From Haliotis asinina (taxonomy: Eukaryota > Mollusca > Gastropoda > Lepetellida > Haliotidae), in NCBI RefSeq assembly GCF_037392515.1, contig NC_090283.1, forward strand, positions 27,916,249 to 27,980,248: a stretch of 64,000 nt of DNA, read 5' to 3'. Positions within the stretch are counted from its first letter, which is position 1; every line of letters begins with the position of its first letter. A program made the position numbers and the translations under genes. Positions 1-10,485 of this stretch are shown in pieces. The notes under the pieces were generated by a model that saw only the letters and a list, made by a program, of their open reading frames with translations, did no database searches and was not told where the DNA came from.

Positions 1-453
1 AAAATAATTATTAAGTACCCAAAGGAAAAAGAATATAACCTTCCATCACATACGTCAGTGAATTCAACTGATGCATTAGATCAGTATCAATGAGTTATAA
101 TCAACCTCAGTATTCTGAAAATGAAATCAACACTGGGTGCCACCTTGTATTCACACCTTGGATACCAGTTACCTTAAATTAGTTTATTATTTATTTAGAT
201 TCATAATAATTTAGATTTATTATAATCTTTATAATTTAGATTTATTATCATCTTCAACACTACAATTATAATCTTATCAACACTACCTGGACCAGGAAGT
301 AACTGCTCAGTTGTTTTGAATGAGTGAGTGAGTTAATATTTAATGTCACATTGGCAATATTTCAGCCATATCGTGACGGGTCAGTTGTTTTGATCCTGTT
401 CAAATAGTATGTTAACATACGCTGTATATACATTTATACCACAAGTCCCTCAC
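1..453. other. MED12 intron 12 (partial)
   Basis: Starts with donor GTGAGG at 453. It is AT-rich, with a short duplicated TTTATTATAATCTT stretch near 180-250 and a SINE-tail-like fragment at 321-385. The next MED12 exon is not recognisable here. Confidence 0.6.
321..385 (-). repeat. SINE tail-like fragment
   Basis: GAGTGAGTGAGTTAATATT followed by CACATTGGCAATATTTCAGC, i.e. the reversed CACT-tail plus the ATATTGC motif shared by the other SINEs. A similar CACATTGGCAATATTTTAGC piece is at 29998-30020. Confidence 0.45.
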
Positions 454-590
454 CTCATTGCCATCTTTGGTTTGGTTGATGGAGAATATTTTCTGGTACA
501 GCACATCATGAGAGTTGTTGATGTCAACCTTGTCAAAATGGTGTTTGTCCAGGTTATCCAGCACATGGAGAACTTTGCTGATCACAAACC
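454..590 (-). CDS. MED12: MED12 coding exon 12 (residues 437-482)
   Basis: [20 protein letters not shown], then [13 protein letters not shown] and ends KDGNE, phase 0. It aligns with human [20 protein letters not shown]. Donor GTGAGG. The remaining 453 bases to the edge are intron 12. Confidence 0.94.
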
Positions 591-3500
591 CTGCAACAAC
601 AGTTCTCCATCTTGTGACAAAAAGTTCATTTATGCTCTCTCATATACCAACACTTCAGCCACATGAAATGACCTGCAACTAATCCAGACTGGGTGAGAAA
701 CCACTTCTGATCAGATTTAAGCAACCTACCTTTGGCTGACTGTTGACACTTGTCTGATGACCACCGCACCTCGGCTCCCTTCCCTCGCAGTTTGATCTGG
801 TGTTCAGAGGCTCGGATCTGGGCGCGGATCTACAAGTATTGGAAACATATCATCAGCTGCCTAGTATGGTCAAACAGGCAGTTGGCAGTAGCAGTATGAC
901 AACATCTCAGTATGATCAAACTGACAGTTTCTAACCTAGATTCCCTACAGGGACTATCTGCAGTTGTTGTCTGTGAAATATCAATCATGGCACAGAACCC
1001 TTGCTGGGAATTTGTCTAGATCCCAAGGGAAGACATTCAGACCCAAATCTGCAGCAAAGGTTAGCAAAAATTCCCAAGTGAGAAGAAACTGTTCCCCATT
1101 CATGTCAATAGATTAACAACAAATATGACAGCTAGGTCCTGGTCCCTTATTCTCCAAATGTTCGTAGCTCAAAGGATTCTCAACTTTGTTCTTTTGCCAT
1201 GTTAAAATGACTCAAAATTTGCTGGCAGTGTTGAATCCCTGCTGACTTGACAAAGGACTGACCTGCTGATTGTGTGGTCCAGGCAGCATGGGTAGACTAG
1301 AGGGGGCACACGCTAGATAATCTAAAGGGGACCCACAAAGGAAGGAGGTAATCTTTCCCTCCCCTAGGTTATTCCATACAATGCCCGTGGGACACTTCAG
1401 AGTGAGTCGCTGTAGGATGGCCGACAGATTGAGAATGAGGCTCCGGTGTTGAGGGCAGCCACTCAGCTCAGCAAACATTACAGCCATTGGGCTGGATATA
1501 TACTGGTTAGTGCTCGTTGTTGTTATGGCTCTGGAAGAAAATCAGCATAGACTCTTTCAATGGTGAATGTGACAGAAGAAAACAATGCAATCATTTCTCT
1601 CTCTCACTTATATACTTCATGCCATGTCATCCTTGGCTATGCTCTAATCTTTCTAATCACCAACTCTCAAATACGGCTTCATCTAGTCTCCATTAAATGG
1701 AATGGTACAAAATATGAACTAGATTAGTGGCTCCAGAGATAGTGATACCGATGTCATCTGTCTGTCTATGATGGAGCATGGATCCATGGTATTCATTCAT
1801 CACAACAGAGAAAGTATGCTGCATATGAAGCCATATATGTATACAACTATTATCAATAACTGCCTGTTTATGAGATATGCTCTTTCCAAATGGTCCAATA
1901 CACAATGATGACCCTGGCTTTTATCAGTGAGTAATACATTAGAATTTCTTTAATACACATAATCTTCATACATCACACATTATATACAATGATGCATACC
2001 AGCTATATGGCACAAATGGCTCTGTACAAAATTAAGTTTTTAATATGACCATTGTGGTGAACATTTTATACTGGACCACAATAGCACATAAAGTTTATAA
2101 ACTGATGTAATAACTACTTGAAGTATTTGACAGAAGTAGGCCTAACCTGGTTGATAAAGACTTACCCATTGCCATTAGTAGTTAGCATGGGGGACTGTGT
2201 GCGGGGCGACGTGCAGCCGGACTCGCTGCACAATTGGGCCAGCTTCCGACTACAGAAGTAGGCCAGTTTACGTGACAACAGTGCTGACAGTGTCACCTCA
2301 TCCAAGTACTGAAAAGAAAGCATGAAATATTTAAGTCATTGACAGCCTGACTACAGTAAAGCTATGCCTAAAAACACTTCCTTTCAAAGCTAAGAGTTAT
2401 ATCTGAGATGATGCAGTTCTGATGAAACTTTACTGTGACATTATTGCTCACCTGAACAATCTGAGCTAGGATGAGTTTGAGAACTGTGTCATCGTTCTGT
2501 TTGATCTTGTCCAGGAGCTCAATGAGCCAGTTGAGAAACTCTTGGTGGTCCAGCAAACCCTCCTGAATAACACAACATTAATTACTTTCGGTCTTATGGA
2601 AAAATGGTGGGCAAAAGAATGCAAGCAAGTGTTCATGTGCACTAGAAAGGGCTGTTGAAGAAATAGCACATTGATTAGGTGAGGTCAAATGGGGTTTGAT
2701 GGTTTCATAGAGCTTGCCCACTATTTTTCCATGCAGTAGTTAAACATGGGCACTCCAGACACAGCAGATGGTCCAGAGATGACCAGTCCTTGTTTCAAGT
2801 CATTATTGCCAAGATTGCAAAGCAACAATAGGTAATATGCAAAGGTTTTTATGAACAGTATAATGATCTATACTATAGCCCAAGCCTATGGCTTCAGCCA
2901 TTTCCTTGTCAGCACCAAGGACTGCAGTCCATCATTAAGCATGACAAAAGTGAGTCATTAAGTGAGTGAGTGAGTTGGGTTTTACACCACTTCAAGTAAT
3001 ATTCCACCAGTATCATGGCGAGGACACCAGAAATGGGCATGACATGATGAATGAATACATAGCTGCTACTTACATTAAACTTGTGTTTGGCTAAGCGACA
3101 TGTGTAGTGGAAGTGTTTGAGGGCTGGCTCTAGGTCGACCTGTGCCGGGGGCTGGGTTGCTGTCAGGAAGCTAGTCTGTGGAGCACCACAACCACTGTAC
3201 GCATCCTGAATTTTCTGGAGCTGCTCATACAGGAACTTGGTGATCGCTTGTGTCCATGCTGTGAAAAACACATGAATGTTTAGCTTGGAGAGTGAGTAGA
3301 GGAGACAAAAGAAATGGGCTTACACTTAGTTGAGAAGGTACAGGAGACAAAAGAAATGGGCTTACCCTTAACTGAAAAGGTACGGAAGACAAAAGAAATG
3401 GGCTTATCCTTAACTGAGAAGGTACAGGAGACAAAAGAAATGGGCTTACCCTTAGCTGAGAGGGTACAGGAGACAAAAGAAATGGGCTTACCCTTAGTTG

Positions 3501-6500
3501 AGAAGGTACAGGAGACAAAAGAAATGGGCTTACACTTAACTGAGAAGGTACAGGAGACAAAAGAAATGGGCTTATCCTTAACTGAGAAGGTACAGGAGAC
3601 AAAAGAAATGGGCTTACCCTTAGCTGAGAGGGTACAGGAGACAAAAGAAATGGGCTTACCCTTAGTTGAGAAGGTACAGGAGACAAAAGAAATGGGCTTA
3701 CACTTAGCTGAGAAGGTACAGGAGACAAAAGAAATGGGATTATCCTTAACTGAGAAGGTACAGGAGACAAAAGAAATGGGATTACCCTTAGCTGAGAGGG
3801 TACAGGAGACAAAAGAAATGGGCTTACCCTTAGTTGAGAAGGTACAGGAGACAAAAGAAATGGGGTTATCCTTAACTGAGAAGGTACAGGAGACAAAAGA
3901 AATGGGCTTACCCTTAGCTGAGAGGGTACAGGAGACAAAAGAAATGGGCTTACCCTTTGCTGAGAAGGTAAAGGAGACAAAAGAAATGGGCTTACCCTTA
4001 GTTGAGAAGGTACAGGAGACAAAGAAAATGGGCTTACCCTCAGCTGAGAAGGTACAGGAGACAAAAGAAATGGGCTTACCCTTAGCTGAGAAGGTACAGG
4101 AGACGAAAGAAATGGGCTTACCCTTAGCTGAGAAGGTACAGGAGACAAAAGAAATGGGCTTACACTTAGCTGAGAAGGTACAGGAGACAAAAGAAATGGG
4201 CTTACCCTTAGCTGAGAAGGTACAGGAGACAAAAGAAATGGGATTACCCTTAACTGAGAAGGTACAGGAGACATAAGAAATGGGCTTACCCTTAACTGAG
4301 AAGGTACAGGAGACAAAAGAAATGGGCTTACCCTTAGCTGAGAAGGTACAGGAGACAAAAGAAATGGGCTTACCCTTAGCTGAGAAGGTACAGGAGACAA
4401 AAGAAATGGGCTTACACTTAGCTGAGAAGGTACAGGAGACAAAAGAAATGGGATTACCCTTAACTGAGAAGGTACAGGAGACATAAGAAATGGGCTTACC
4501 CTTAACTGAGAAGGTACAGGAGACAAAAGAAATGGGATTACCCTTAGCTGAGAAGGTACAGGAGACAAGAGAAATGGGCTTACCCTTAGCTAAGAAGGTA
4601 CAGGAGACAAAAGAAATGGGATTACCCTTAACTGAAAAGGTACGGAAGACAAAAGAAATGGGCTTATCCTTAACTGAGAAGGTACAGGCTTACCCTCAGC
4701 TGAGAAGGTACAGGAGACGAAAGAAATGGGCTTACCCTTAGCTGAGAGGGTACAGGAGACAAAAGAAATGGGCTTACCCTTAGTTGAGAAGGTACAGGAG
4801 ACAAAAGAAATGGGCTTACACTTAACTGAGAAGGTACAGGAGACAAAAGAAATGGGCTTATCCTTAACTGAGAAGGTACAGGAGACAAAAGAAATGGGCT
4901 TACACTTAACTGAGAAGGTACAGGAGACAAAAGAAATGGGCTTATCCTTAGTTGAGAAGGTACAGGAGACAAAAGAAATGGGCTTACCCTTAGTTGAGAA
5001 GATACAGGAGACAAAAGAAATGGGCTTACCCTTAGCTGAGAAGGTAAAGGAGACAAAAGAAATGGGCTTACCCTTAGTTGAGAAGGTACAGGAGACAAAG
5101 AAAATGGGCTTACCCTCAGCTGAGAAGGTACAGGAGATAAAAGAAATGGGCTTACCCTTAGCTGAGAAGGTACAGGAGACGAAAGAAATGGGCTTACCCT
5201 TAGCTGAGAAGGTACAGGAGACGAAAGAAATGGGCTTACCCTTAGCTAAGAAGGTACAGGAGACAAAAGAAATGGGCTTACCCTTAGCTAAGAAGGTACA
5301 GGAGACAAAAGAAATGGGATTACCCTTAACTGAGAAGGTACAGGAGACAAAAGAAATGGGCTTACCCTTAGCTAAGAAGGTCCAGGCTTACTCACAGATA
5401 AATCACTGCACACAATACTTAGATCAATCATGATTATATAAACATCTGCAATCTTAAAAATTCTTAATATTACTTTGGCCATGATCAACACAATAAATAT
5501 TCAAATTCTGTTGTATTGACTTGGCTGATGCTTCTTTGCCAATAGCAAGATTATTCTATTTACCTAACGACAGATCAGGTGCTTGTTTCTTCCTCCGTGT
5601 TTCATTTGAGGCCATATTATGTGCTGTGGTTATCTTGATATACCAGGCTGCTCGCACCATGGGTACAGCAAAGTCACACAATGTGGTGAACGTCTCCTCT
5701 TTCTTGTTGAATGTGGGGACCTGAACGAAAAACATGTATATACTAATTGGGACTTTATAGCACTTTCAGGGTTGATACAAAGCACATCTTGTCAGAGTTG
5801 TATTTCAGTCTGTTGCCACTTTCATGTAATCATGGTGAATGTCATTTGCATTCGAAACATTTGTCGTGAAATCTCTGTCAAGAAATCTTGAGTGACATGC
5901 TTCGTGCCATGAAAGATGCAGGTGCTACATAAACATTACATTGAAAGCAATACAAACATAAGTACCTTTTTGCTGAGGTGGGCGAGTGGTTTGTTTCCTG
6001 CAAGATCCTTGAACCATGCTTCCATAGCAATCTTGTTCCTTGCAGCCTGGACATGCAAACAGTCAAATAACCATTGCTATTTTCTATAGTTTACTAACTG
6101 TGTGGAATTCTTACATTTTGATGGAACTCAGTTATTCAACTTATTCATTAAACACTGCTGGCTTATCACTACCTAATAACTGATGATCACAGCTCTGAAC
6201 ATGGGAACATCTCTAACTGTACCTCCTGGGAATCTGAGGATGCACTCAAGTCACAATACCCTTTGAAGAAAGTTGCATCAGTGTAATCTTAATACATGAT
6301 GACAAAAAAAAGTTAAAAATACACCTGAATACACTTGTAGTAAAGCAAACCAGTTAAACAGGGTGACACACTTAAAACAGTTTTGGACTGAACCGTGTCT
6401 ACACAAAAAGAATCATGCATTATGTGATCTGTAAATCATCTAACTCAAATGTGGCACCGTTAACATAGATCTGCACTGCTTGTGTGTCAAAACGCTGTCC

Positions 6501-9500
6501 TGTACTGACCGGCCAGAAATTGTCCTTCATGGGTGGCTGCTGTCTTTTCTTCGAGTCTTGTAACGTGTTGATCTCCATCTTCTTGGTGATGATGGAGCTG
6601 AACTGTGTCCCAAACTAAGGAAAACATCACATACAAAATATTAATATACACATGCAGAACATGGTCCGGGGGGGAACCTGTGAATGACCATTCATAATCA
6701 CATCAGCCTCAAAAGGATGTCATTTTACAAAAGCTGCTGTGAAAAGGGTAACAGTAGATCATAATGTATCAAAAGGTACAACTCTATCAAAAGCATTAGC
6801 ATTCTTCACATGGACTTTCATTTTGGAAAAAAAAAAGCTACTGTCATATGATTATTTACTTACCTTATCCAGATTGATGTCGGCATTTCTCTCTGATCCA
6901 TACTGAAGTAGAAGAGCAATCACTTAAAATGTGTGGACAGTGGTGGAAGGGCAATCAGTTGAAATGTGTTGACAATGGTGGAAGGACAATCAGTTGAAAT
7001 GTGTGGACAGTGGTGGAAGGACAATCAGTTGAAATGTGTTGACAGTGGTGGAAGGTCAATAAGTCGAAATGTGTTGACAGTGGTGGAAGGGCAATCAGTC
7101 GAAATGTGTGGACAGTGGTGGAAGGGCAATCAGTCGAAATGTGTGGACAGTGGTGGAAGGGCAATCAGTCGAAATGTGTGGACAGTGGTGGAAGGGCAAT
7201 CAGTTGAAATGTGTGGACAGTGGCAGAAAAGCAAGGACCATGGAAATATGAATCATCAACTTTTCGGATTTATGAAATGCTCAGGATGAAAGGTAGTTTT
7301 TTTTGTTTGTTGTTATTTCCATTTTTATTCCCACTCTACAAAGTATATAGTACTATGTACAATATAGCTTGTGCACGCACAAAAAATAAAGGTTACAGAT
7401 AGGAACTGTAATTCATTCATCATGTATAAAGGGAAAAGCTTTCATATATAGACAATGTACAAGTGTTTCCAGTTACAGACAAACATATTAAATACTATCA
7501 GATTATGTACATAGAAAATATAGTATAGATACTATATGTAAAAGCAGATGTACATGCTTTCCCTTTCTGTTAGAAAGAGAAGTATTTTTTCCATTTCCAT
7601 TCTTATTCCCACTTTACATGTGATGACGTTTGTTAGAATTATGGTAATGCCACTCTGAAAAGTATTTTAGTGAAATGACTTCTGTCTAACGGATCTCTCA
7701 ACAGCACATGCTAAGCCTTCAACAACTTGGCCATGGTTCCCAAAAGTCTCATTAAGACTGATCATTAAGCTACTGATGTAACGTCCAGATAATGTAATAG
7801 GATTGGAATATTCCTGCAACCTTGTGACAATGTGCCACTGGCTACAGAACTGGCAGTAGTATGCATCAAATCACTCTTAACTTAAAAACCTGCATTTCTC
7901 TTGAAAATGTTACCATACTACATTAATATACAGTGTGATAAACTATTTCAGTCAGGTCAAAAAGTGGACAAACTGTTATTTCAGAGCACCTTTTTTTAGT
8001 GAAACTGAATGAGTCCGACCGAAGTACAAGATAAAGGCAATGGACCAAGATATCCAAATATACATATATTTCAAGACAAGACTGAAGCTTACCTCATCAG
8101 AGAAGGACGACTGGTTGCTGAAGCCATGTTTGACACTGGCTTGATCAAGTTCATCCTGTGTAGAACAAGGAAAAGTGAATTCAAGGAATTGTAATTTCAA
8201 TCGCATGTTTGTGTTGGTTATTAATTCGGGTTTCATCTTTATTCATCATGTTCATTCATTGTAACTATTTTCATCCAATTTATTCAAAGTTAGATGTGAA
8301 ACTTCAAAAAATAACATTATCAATGTTTATCATTATATTCAAATGTCTCACTGGTTTCATTCACAAAACACCAAACTCTAAGTAATCATTCATCGGCCTA
8401 CCTTTACAATACAGCACCACAAACTTTAAAGACACGTCATAATACTATTTTACGTAATTGCAGGTGATTTTGTTCAAAAACACGTTCTTGAAACAATGCC
8501 CTATGACGCTGGCATAGCAACAAGGTTGTCAAGCTCAGAAAGTGCATATAAGCTCCGCTCACTGATGTTTCATCTCTACCAGCCATGGCATTACAGAAAC
8601 CCAACGATGTTGAGAGTTTCCAGTAATAGTTCACGGCGGATGCACAATTTTTCGCAAGCACCCGTTTTAAATATTTTTTTCTTTTTTGACTAATATGCTC
8701 ATATTTCTTGATATTAAGAGTTGCTGAGGTATTATATTTTGTGTATTTATACATTTTCTATTTTTAAATTTAGTAAAAATAACTTACATTGGTCACATTG
8801 TGCCATGTTTTATTATTTGCAGTTTTGGTCAATGTAAAATAATCTAAATATATTCTATATTTTGGCTTCAAACGCAACTATTTGGATCAAATGAATTATA
8901 ACTGAAAACTAATATACATATATATCTCTGTCATTCAGTAATTTGCACCATTACAAGGAAATATTTATTTCTCGAAGCGGTAAGAATTCATTACACTGGA
9001 TACGTCAGCCATTTTCGTGCCGGTTCGGTGAGCATATTCTATTTATTAGAATTATTCCAGGCGTTAGGGTTTAGGATTTAGGGTTTAGGGTTAGGGTAAG
9101 GGACCTAATCCAGTGTAGTAGGTAAATGCATGAGTACCAACTGTTTTCCTTTTCCATTTTTAATACTTTGTTCACAAAGAAAAACGGGAGACCAAAAACG
9201 TCAAAAGTTAAATAAACGATGAAATGGTTTAATGTCGATATTTTGGGCTGATAGAAATCAGCCTCCAGCAACTTTCACCCCTAGATCTACATTTTTTTCA
9301 ATAATGATTTGAAGTCTAACTGTGTTCCCTACAACACTTTTCTGTCACGAAAGCACACAATGAATTTTATATAAGCATGTCATTCATGCATGCACGGTAA
9401 AATCAACATCTGACGCCTGACGTCAACAACCGTTTTTAGTTCGCACCATATCGGCTCATTCAACACAGCATGGTATCTTGTAGATTACGGAATAGGACGA

Positions 9501-10481
9501 TCTTGCCAAATGATATCGGGACCATTCAGCAACCGTCAGTAGATTGAAAGCATGAGGCACCAAGTTTACCCGTAACCTTCATAATTGTCCGCAACCAATT
9601 CGACTCTTTCCGTTCATTTCCGTGACATCACAGGAATGACTAGCTAAATTTGCACATTGTGCAACAATGTGGACGTAGCACAGTTGGTTAGCTGTTGGGC
9701 TAACAATCCGAAGGTCGTGGGTTCGCGTCCGACTGGTTCTCACAAACTGGTTGCCTGTCTCACTGACATGTGACCTACGGCTGGGAACGTCCTCCCGAGA
9801 AATTGTGGTGCTGAATTCTAAAGGTGCTCCCATTCATCTTGAAATGTACTGAGATGTTATTGTGTTGTTTGGAGACAGCAGATTCAAACAATCACACCCT
9901 GAGTATTACCATGTTCACAATTTGAGAGAGAATGGAACATTCAGTTACCTCTCCATCATGTTCGTTGGCTTACACAAAGATGACGCTGAGGAAATATATA
10001 AACAACAGCTACATGAACTCTGGAGAAATACTTGAATGTATATTGCGTCAAAAACTATGCATTCAGTTATGCGGTTCTTCTCTGATTATTTATGACATAA
10101 CTGATTTCGAGGTCCATATGCATAAACAAAATATTCATTTCTATTCTATATATTCTATTTTCTACACAAATGGGTCACGTACGGATTCTTTGAACATATG
10201 TGTTTAGAAACAAACATCGTGCATTGTAAATCGCTACAGTTAAAGCTCTGAAAGATAAATCATTGTCAACATTGTCAACAATGTTTTGATAAATCTAGTT
10301 CAGGTTTACCGGCGGTAGTAAGGTTAAATGAGCTATAAATGACATGGCCATGAGTTGCAATTAATATTTTCCAAAAGGTACTGACTTCTTTCTGTTTCGG
10401 AACTTGTGGATATACATCTGGGGGGCCAAGCCTAGGTTTTTTCAGAGGCCGGTGCTCCTCACTTGGATGAGAAGCCGCCAT
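454..10481 (-). CDS. MED12: MED12, Mediator kinase-module subunit 12 (first 12 coding exons; gene continues past the left edge)
   Basis: MED12 is a nuclear scaffold of the Mediator kinase module; its N-terminus binds and activates cyclin C-CDK8. Twelve exons join in frame: 10386-10481, 8093-8155, 6864-6902, 6510-6614, 5966-6046, 5564-5720, 3074-3258, 2452-2562, 2166-2308, 1263-1491, 730-829, 454-590. All introns are GT-AG. The joined protein (about 482 residues) follows human MED12 throughout: [92 protein letters not shown]. The start is the first ATG of the conserved MAA...EHRPLK block. The exon encoding the LCEW region expected next is not visible in bases 1-453. About three quarters of a typical MED12, including the C-terminal Gln-rich part, lies outside the window. 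Introns 3, 4, 5, 8, 9, 10 and 11 hold nothing I recognise; introns 2, 6 and 7 carry repeats listed separately. Family assignment is very secure. Confidence 0.96.
730..829 (-). CDS. MED12: MED12 coding exon 11 (residues 404-436 plus 1 nt)
   Basis: [20 protein letters not shown] then [13 protein letters not shown]. It aligns with human [22 protein letters not shown]. Gly437 is split G|GG. Donor GTAGGT. Confidence 0.95.
1263..1491 (-). CDS. MED12: MED12 coding exon 10 (residues 327-403)
   Basis: [36 protein letters not shown], ends GPHNQQ. It aligns with human MCPQHRPLVFGLSCILQ...GSPLDHLPIAPSNLPM. Donor GTCAGT. Confidence 0.95.
2166..2308 (-). CDS. MED12: MED12 coding exon 9 (residues 280-326 plus 2 nt)
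   Basis: [20 protein letters not shown], then a Ser/Pro/Thr-rich tail ending LTTNGN. It aligns with human SRRLAYFCTRRLALQL. Gly327 is split GG|C. Donor GTAAGT. Confidence 0.94.
2452..2562 (-). CDS. MED12: MED12 coding exon 8 (residues 243-279)
   Basis: [20 protein letters not shown] through ILAQIVQ, 37 codons, phase 0. It aligns with human [20 protein letters not shown]. Donor GTGAGC. Confidence 0.95.
2963..3048 (-). repeat. 3' part of a tRNA-derived SINE, reversed
   Basis: Reverse complement reads CCATTTCTGGTGTCC, TGGAATATT, GTGGTGTAAAACCCAACTC and ends in CACT repeats. This is the common 3' module seen at 41923-42088. It lies in MED12 intron 7. Confidence 0.65.
3074..3258 (-). CDS. MED12: MED12 coding exon 7 (residues 181-242)
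   Basis: Completes Ala181, then [20 protein letters not shown], and ends LAKHKFN. Acceptor TTTTTCACAG; donor GTAAGT. The 42-bp array begins about 30 nt upstream of this acceptor. Confidence 0.95.
3290..5396. repeat. 42-bp minisatellite, about 50 copies, filling MED12 intron 6
   Basis: The plus-strand unit starts ATGGGCTTACCCTTAGCTGA and continues GAAGGTACAGGAGACAAAAG, AA. Units differ by a few substitutions. On the MED12 strand most units read a pyrimidine-rich tract, CCTTCTCAG, CTAAGG, GTAAGCCC: a 3' splice site, 6 nt, then a 5' splice site. Because 42 is divisible by 3, long open frames occur on both strands by arithmetic. One unit near 4690 is shortened. Confidence 0.97.
5564..5720 (-). 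CDS. MED12: MED12 coding exon 6 (residues 129-180 plus 1 nt)
   Basis: [35 protein letters not shown]. Ends TCGTTAG before GTAAAT, so codon 181 is split G|CA. It is the exon upstream of the intron that carries the 42-bp array. Confidence 0.94.
5966..6046 (-). CDS. MED12: MED12 coding exon 5 (residues 102-128)
   Basis: [20 protein letters not shown] through HLSKK, 27 codons, phase 0. It is close to human NTWFTDLAGTKPLTQLAKK. Donor GTACTT. Confidence 0.95.
6510..6614 (-). CDS. MED12: MED12 coding exon 4 (residues 67-101)
   Basis: [18 protein letters not shown] through MKDNFWP, 35 codons, phase 0. It corresponds to human FSSIIAEKL...KDNFW. Acceptor TTTTCCTTAG; donor GTCAGT. Confidence 0.95.
6864..6902 (-). 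CDS. MED12: MED12 coding exon 3 (residues 54-66)
   Basis: A 39-nt exon encoding [13 protein letters not shown]. Acceptor CTACTTCAG, donor GTAAGT, phase 0 at both ends. The sequence is little conserved with human, so support comes from frame and strong splice sites. The 35-bp minisatellite abuts its acceptor. Confidence 0.85.
6908..7223. repeat. 35-bp minisatellite, about 9 copies, in MED12 intron 2
   Basis: Unit GTGTGGACAGTGGTGGAAGG then GCAATCAGTYGAAAT. The first, diverged unit (GAAGAGCAATCACTTAAAAT) runs into the acceptor of MED12 exon 3. Confidence 0.93.
8093..8155 (-). CDS. MED12: MED12 coding exon 2 (residues 33-53)
   Basis: [15 protein letters not shown] and following, 21 codons, phase 0 at both ends; acceptor TTCTACACAG, donor GTAAGC. 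This is the counterpart of the human exon 2 segment needed for CDK8 activation. Human Leu36 and Gly44 are kept; the Gln43 position is His. Confidence 0.95.
9064..9102. repeat. Short interstitial telomere-like repeat
   Basis: About six imperfect TTAGGG/TTTAGGG units (TTAGGGTTTAGGATTTAGGG and onward to GTAAGGG). TTAGGG is the usual metazoan, including molluscan, telomere repeat. Confidence 0.6.
9672..9835 (+). repeat. tRNA-derived SINE, Val-AAC-like head
   Basis: GTAGCACAGTTGGTTAGC gives an A box, TTGGGCTAACAATCCGAAGG resembles a tRNA-Val (AAC) anticodon arm, and GGGTTCGCGTCC a B box. A non-tRNA body of about 100 bp follows (CTCACAAACTGGTTGCC...). No intact 3' acceptor stem is seen, so it is not called as a tRNA gene. 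Confidence 0.55.
10386..10481 (-). CDS. MED12: MED12 coding exon 1 (residues 1-32)
   Basis: ATG within AAAATGGCGGC. Encodes MAAS then [18 protein letters not shown] and ends PKQKE in phase 0. The donor is GTCAGT. The end point matches the human exon 1 boundary before DEL. Confidence 0.95.
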
Positions 10482-10485
10482 TTTG
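10474..10485 (-). promoter_or_regulatory. YY1-like motif overlapping the MED12 start codon
   Basis: The MED12 strand reads CAAAATGGCGGC with the initiator ATG inside it. This matches the AAnATGGCGGC type of YY1 site that sits just downstream of transcription starts in many housekeeping genes. Occupancy is inference; ATGGCGGC also simply encodes MAA. Confidence 0.4.

Larger units (their letters stand above)
8156..10385. other. MED12 intron 1
   Basis: AT-rich. Holds a telomere-like stretch at 9064-9102 and a tRNA-derived element at 9672-9835. Nothing else was recognised; several short open frames here lack homology. Confidence 0.6.

Noticed and set aside
3225..4568. 447-residue minus-strand open frame of [14 protein letters not shown] repeats
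   Set aside because: It is the 42-bp intronic array; 42 is divisible by 3, so frames stay open on both strands. It overlaps MED12 exon 7 out of frame.
3314..5433. Plus-strand frames of [14 protein letters not shown] repeats
   Set aside because: Same array read on the other strand, antisense to MED12; no start context, splice support or non-repeat domain.
6955..7289. Open frames on both strands over the 35-bp repeat
   Set aside because: Explained by the minisatellite in MED12 intron 2.
9672..9745. tRNA-Val gene
   Set aside because: Has A and B boxes and an AAC-like anticodon arm but no paired acceptor stem, and continues into a SINE body.
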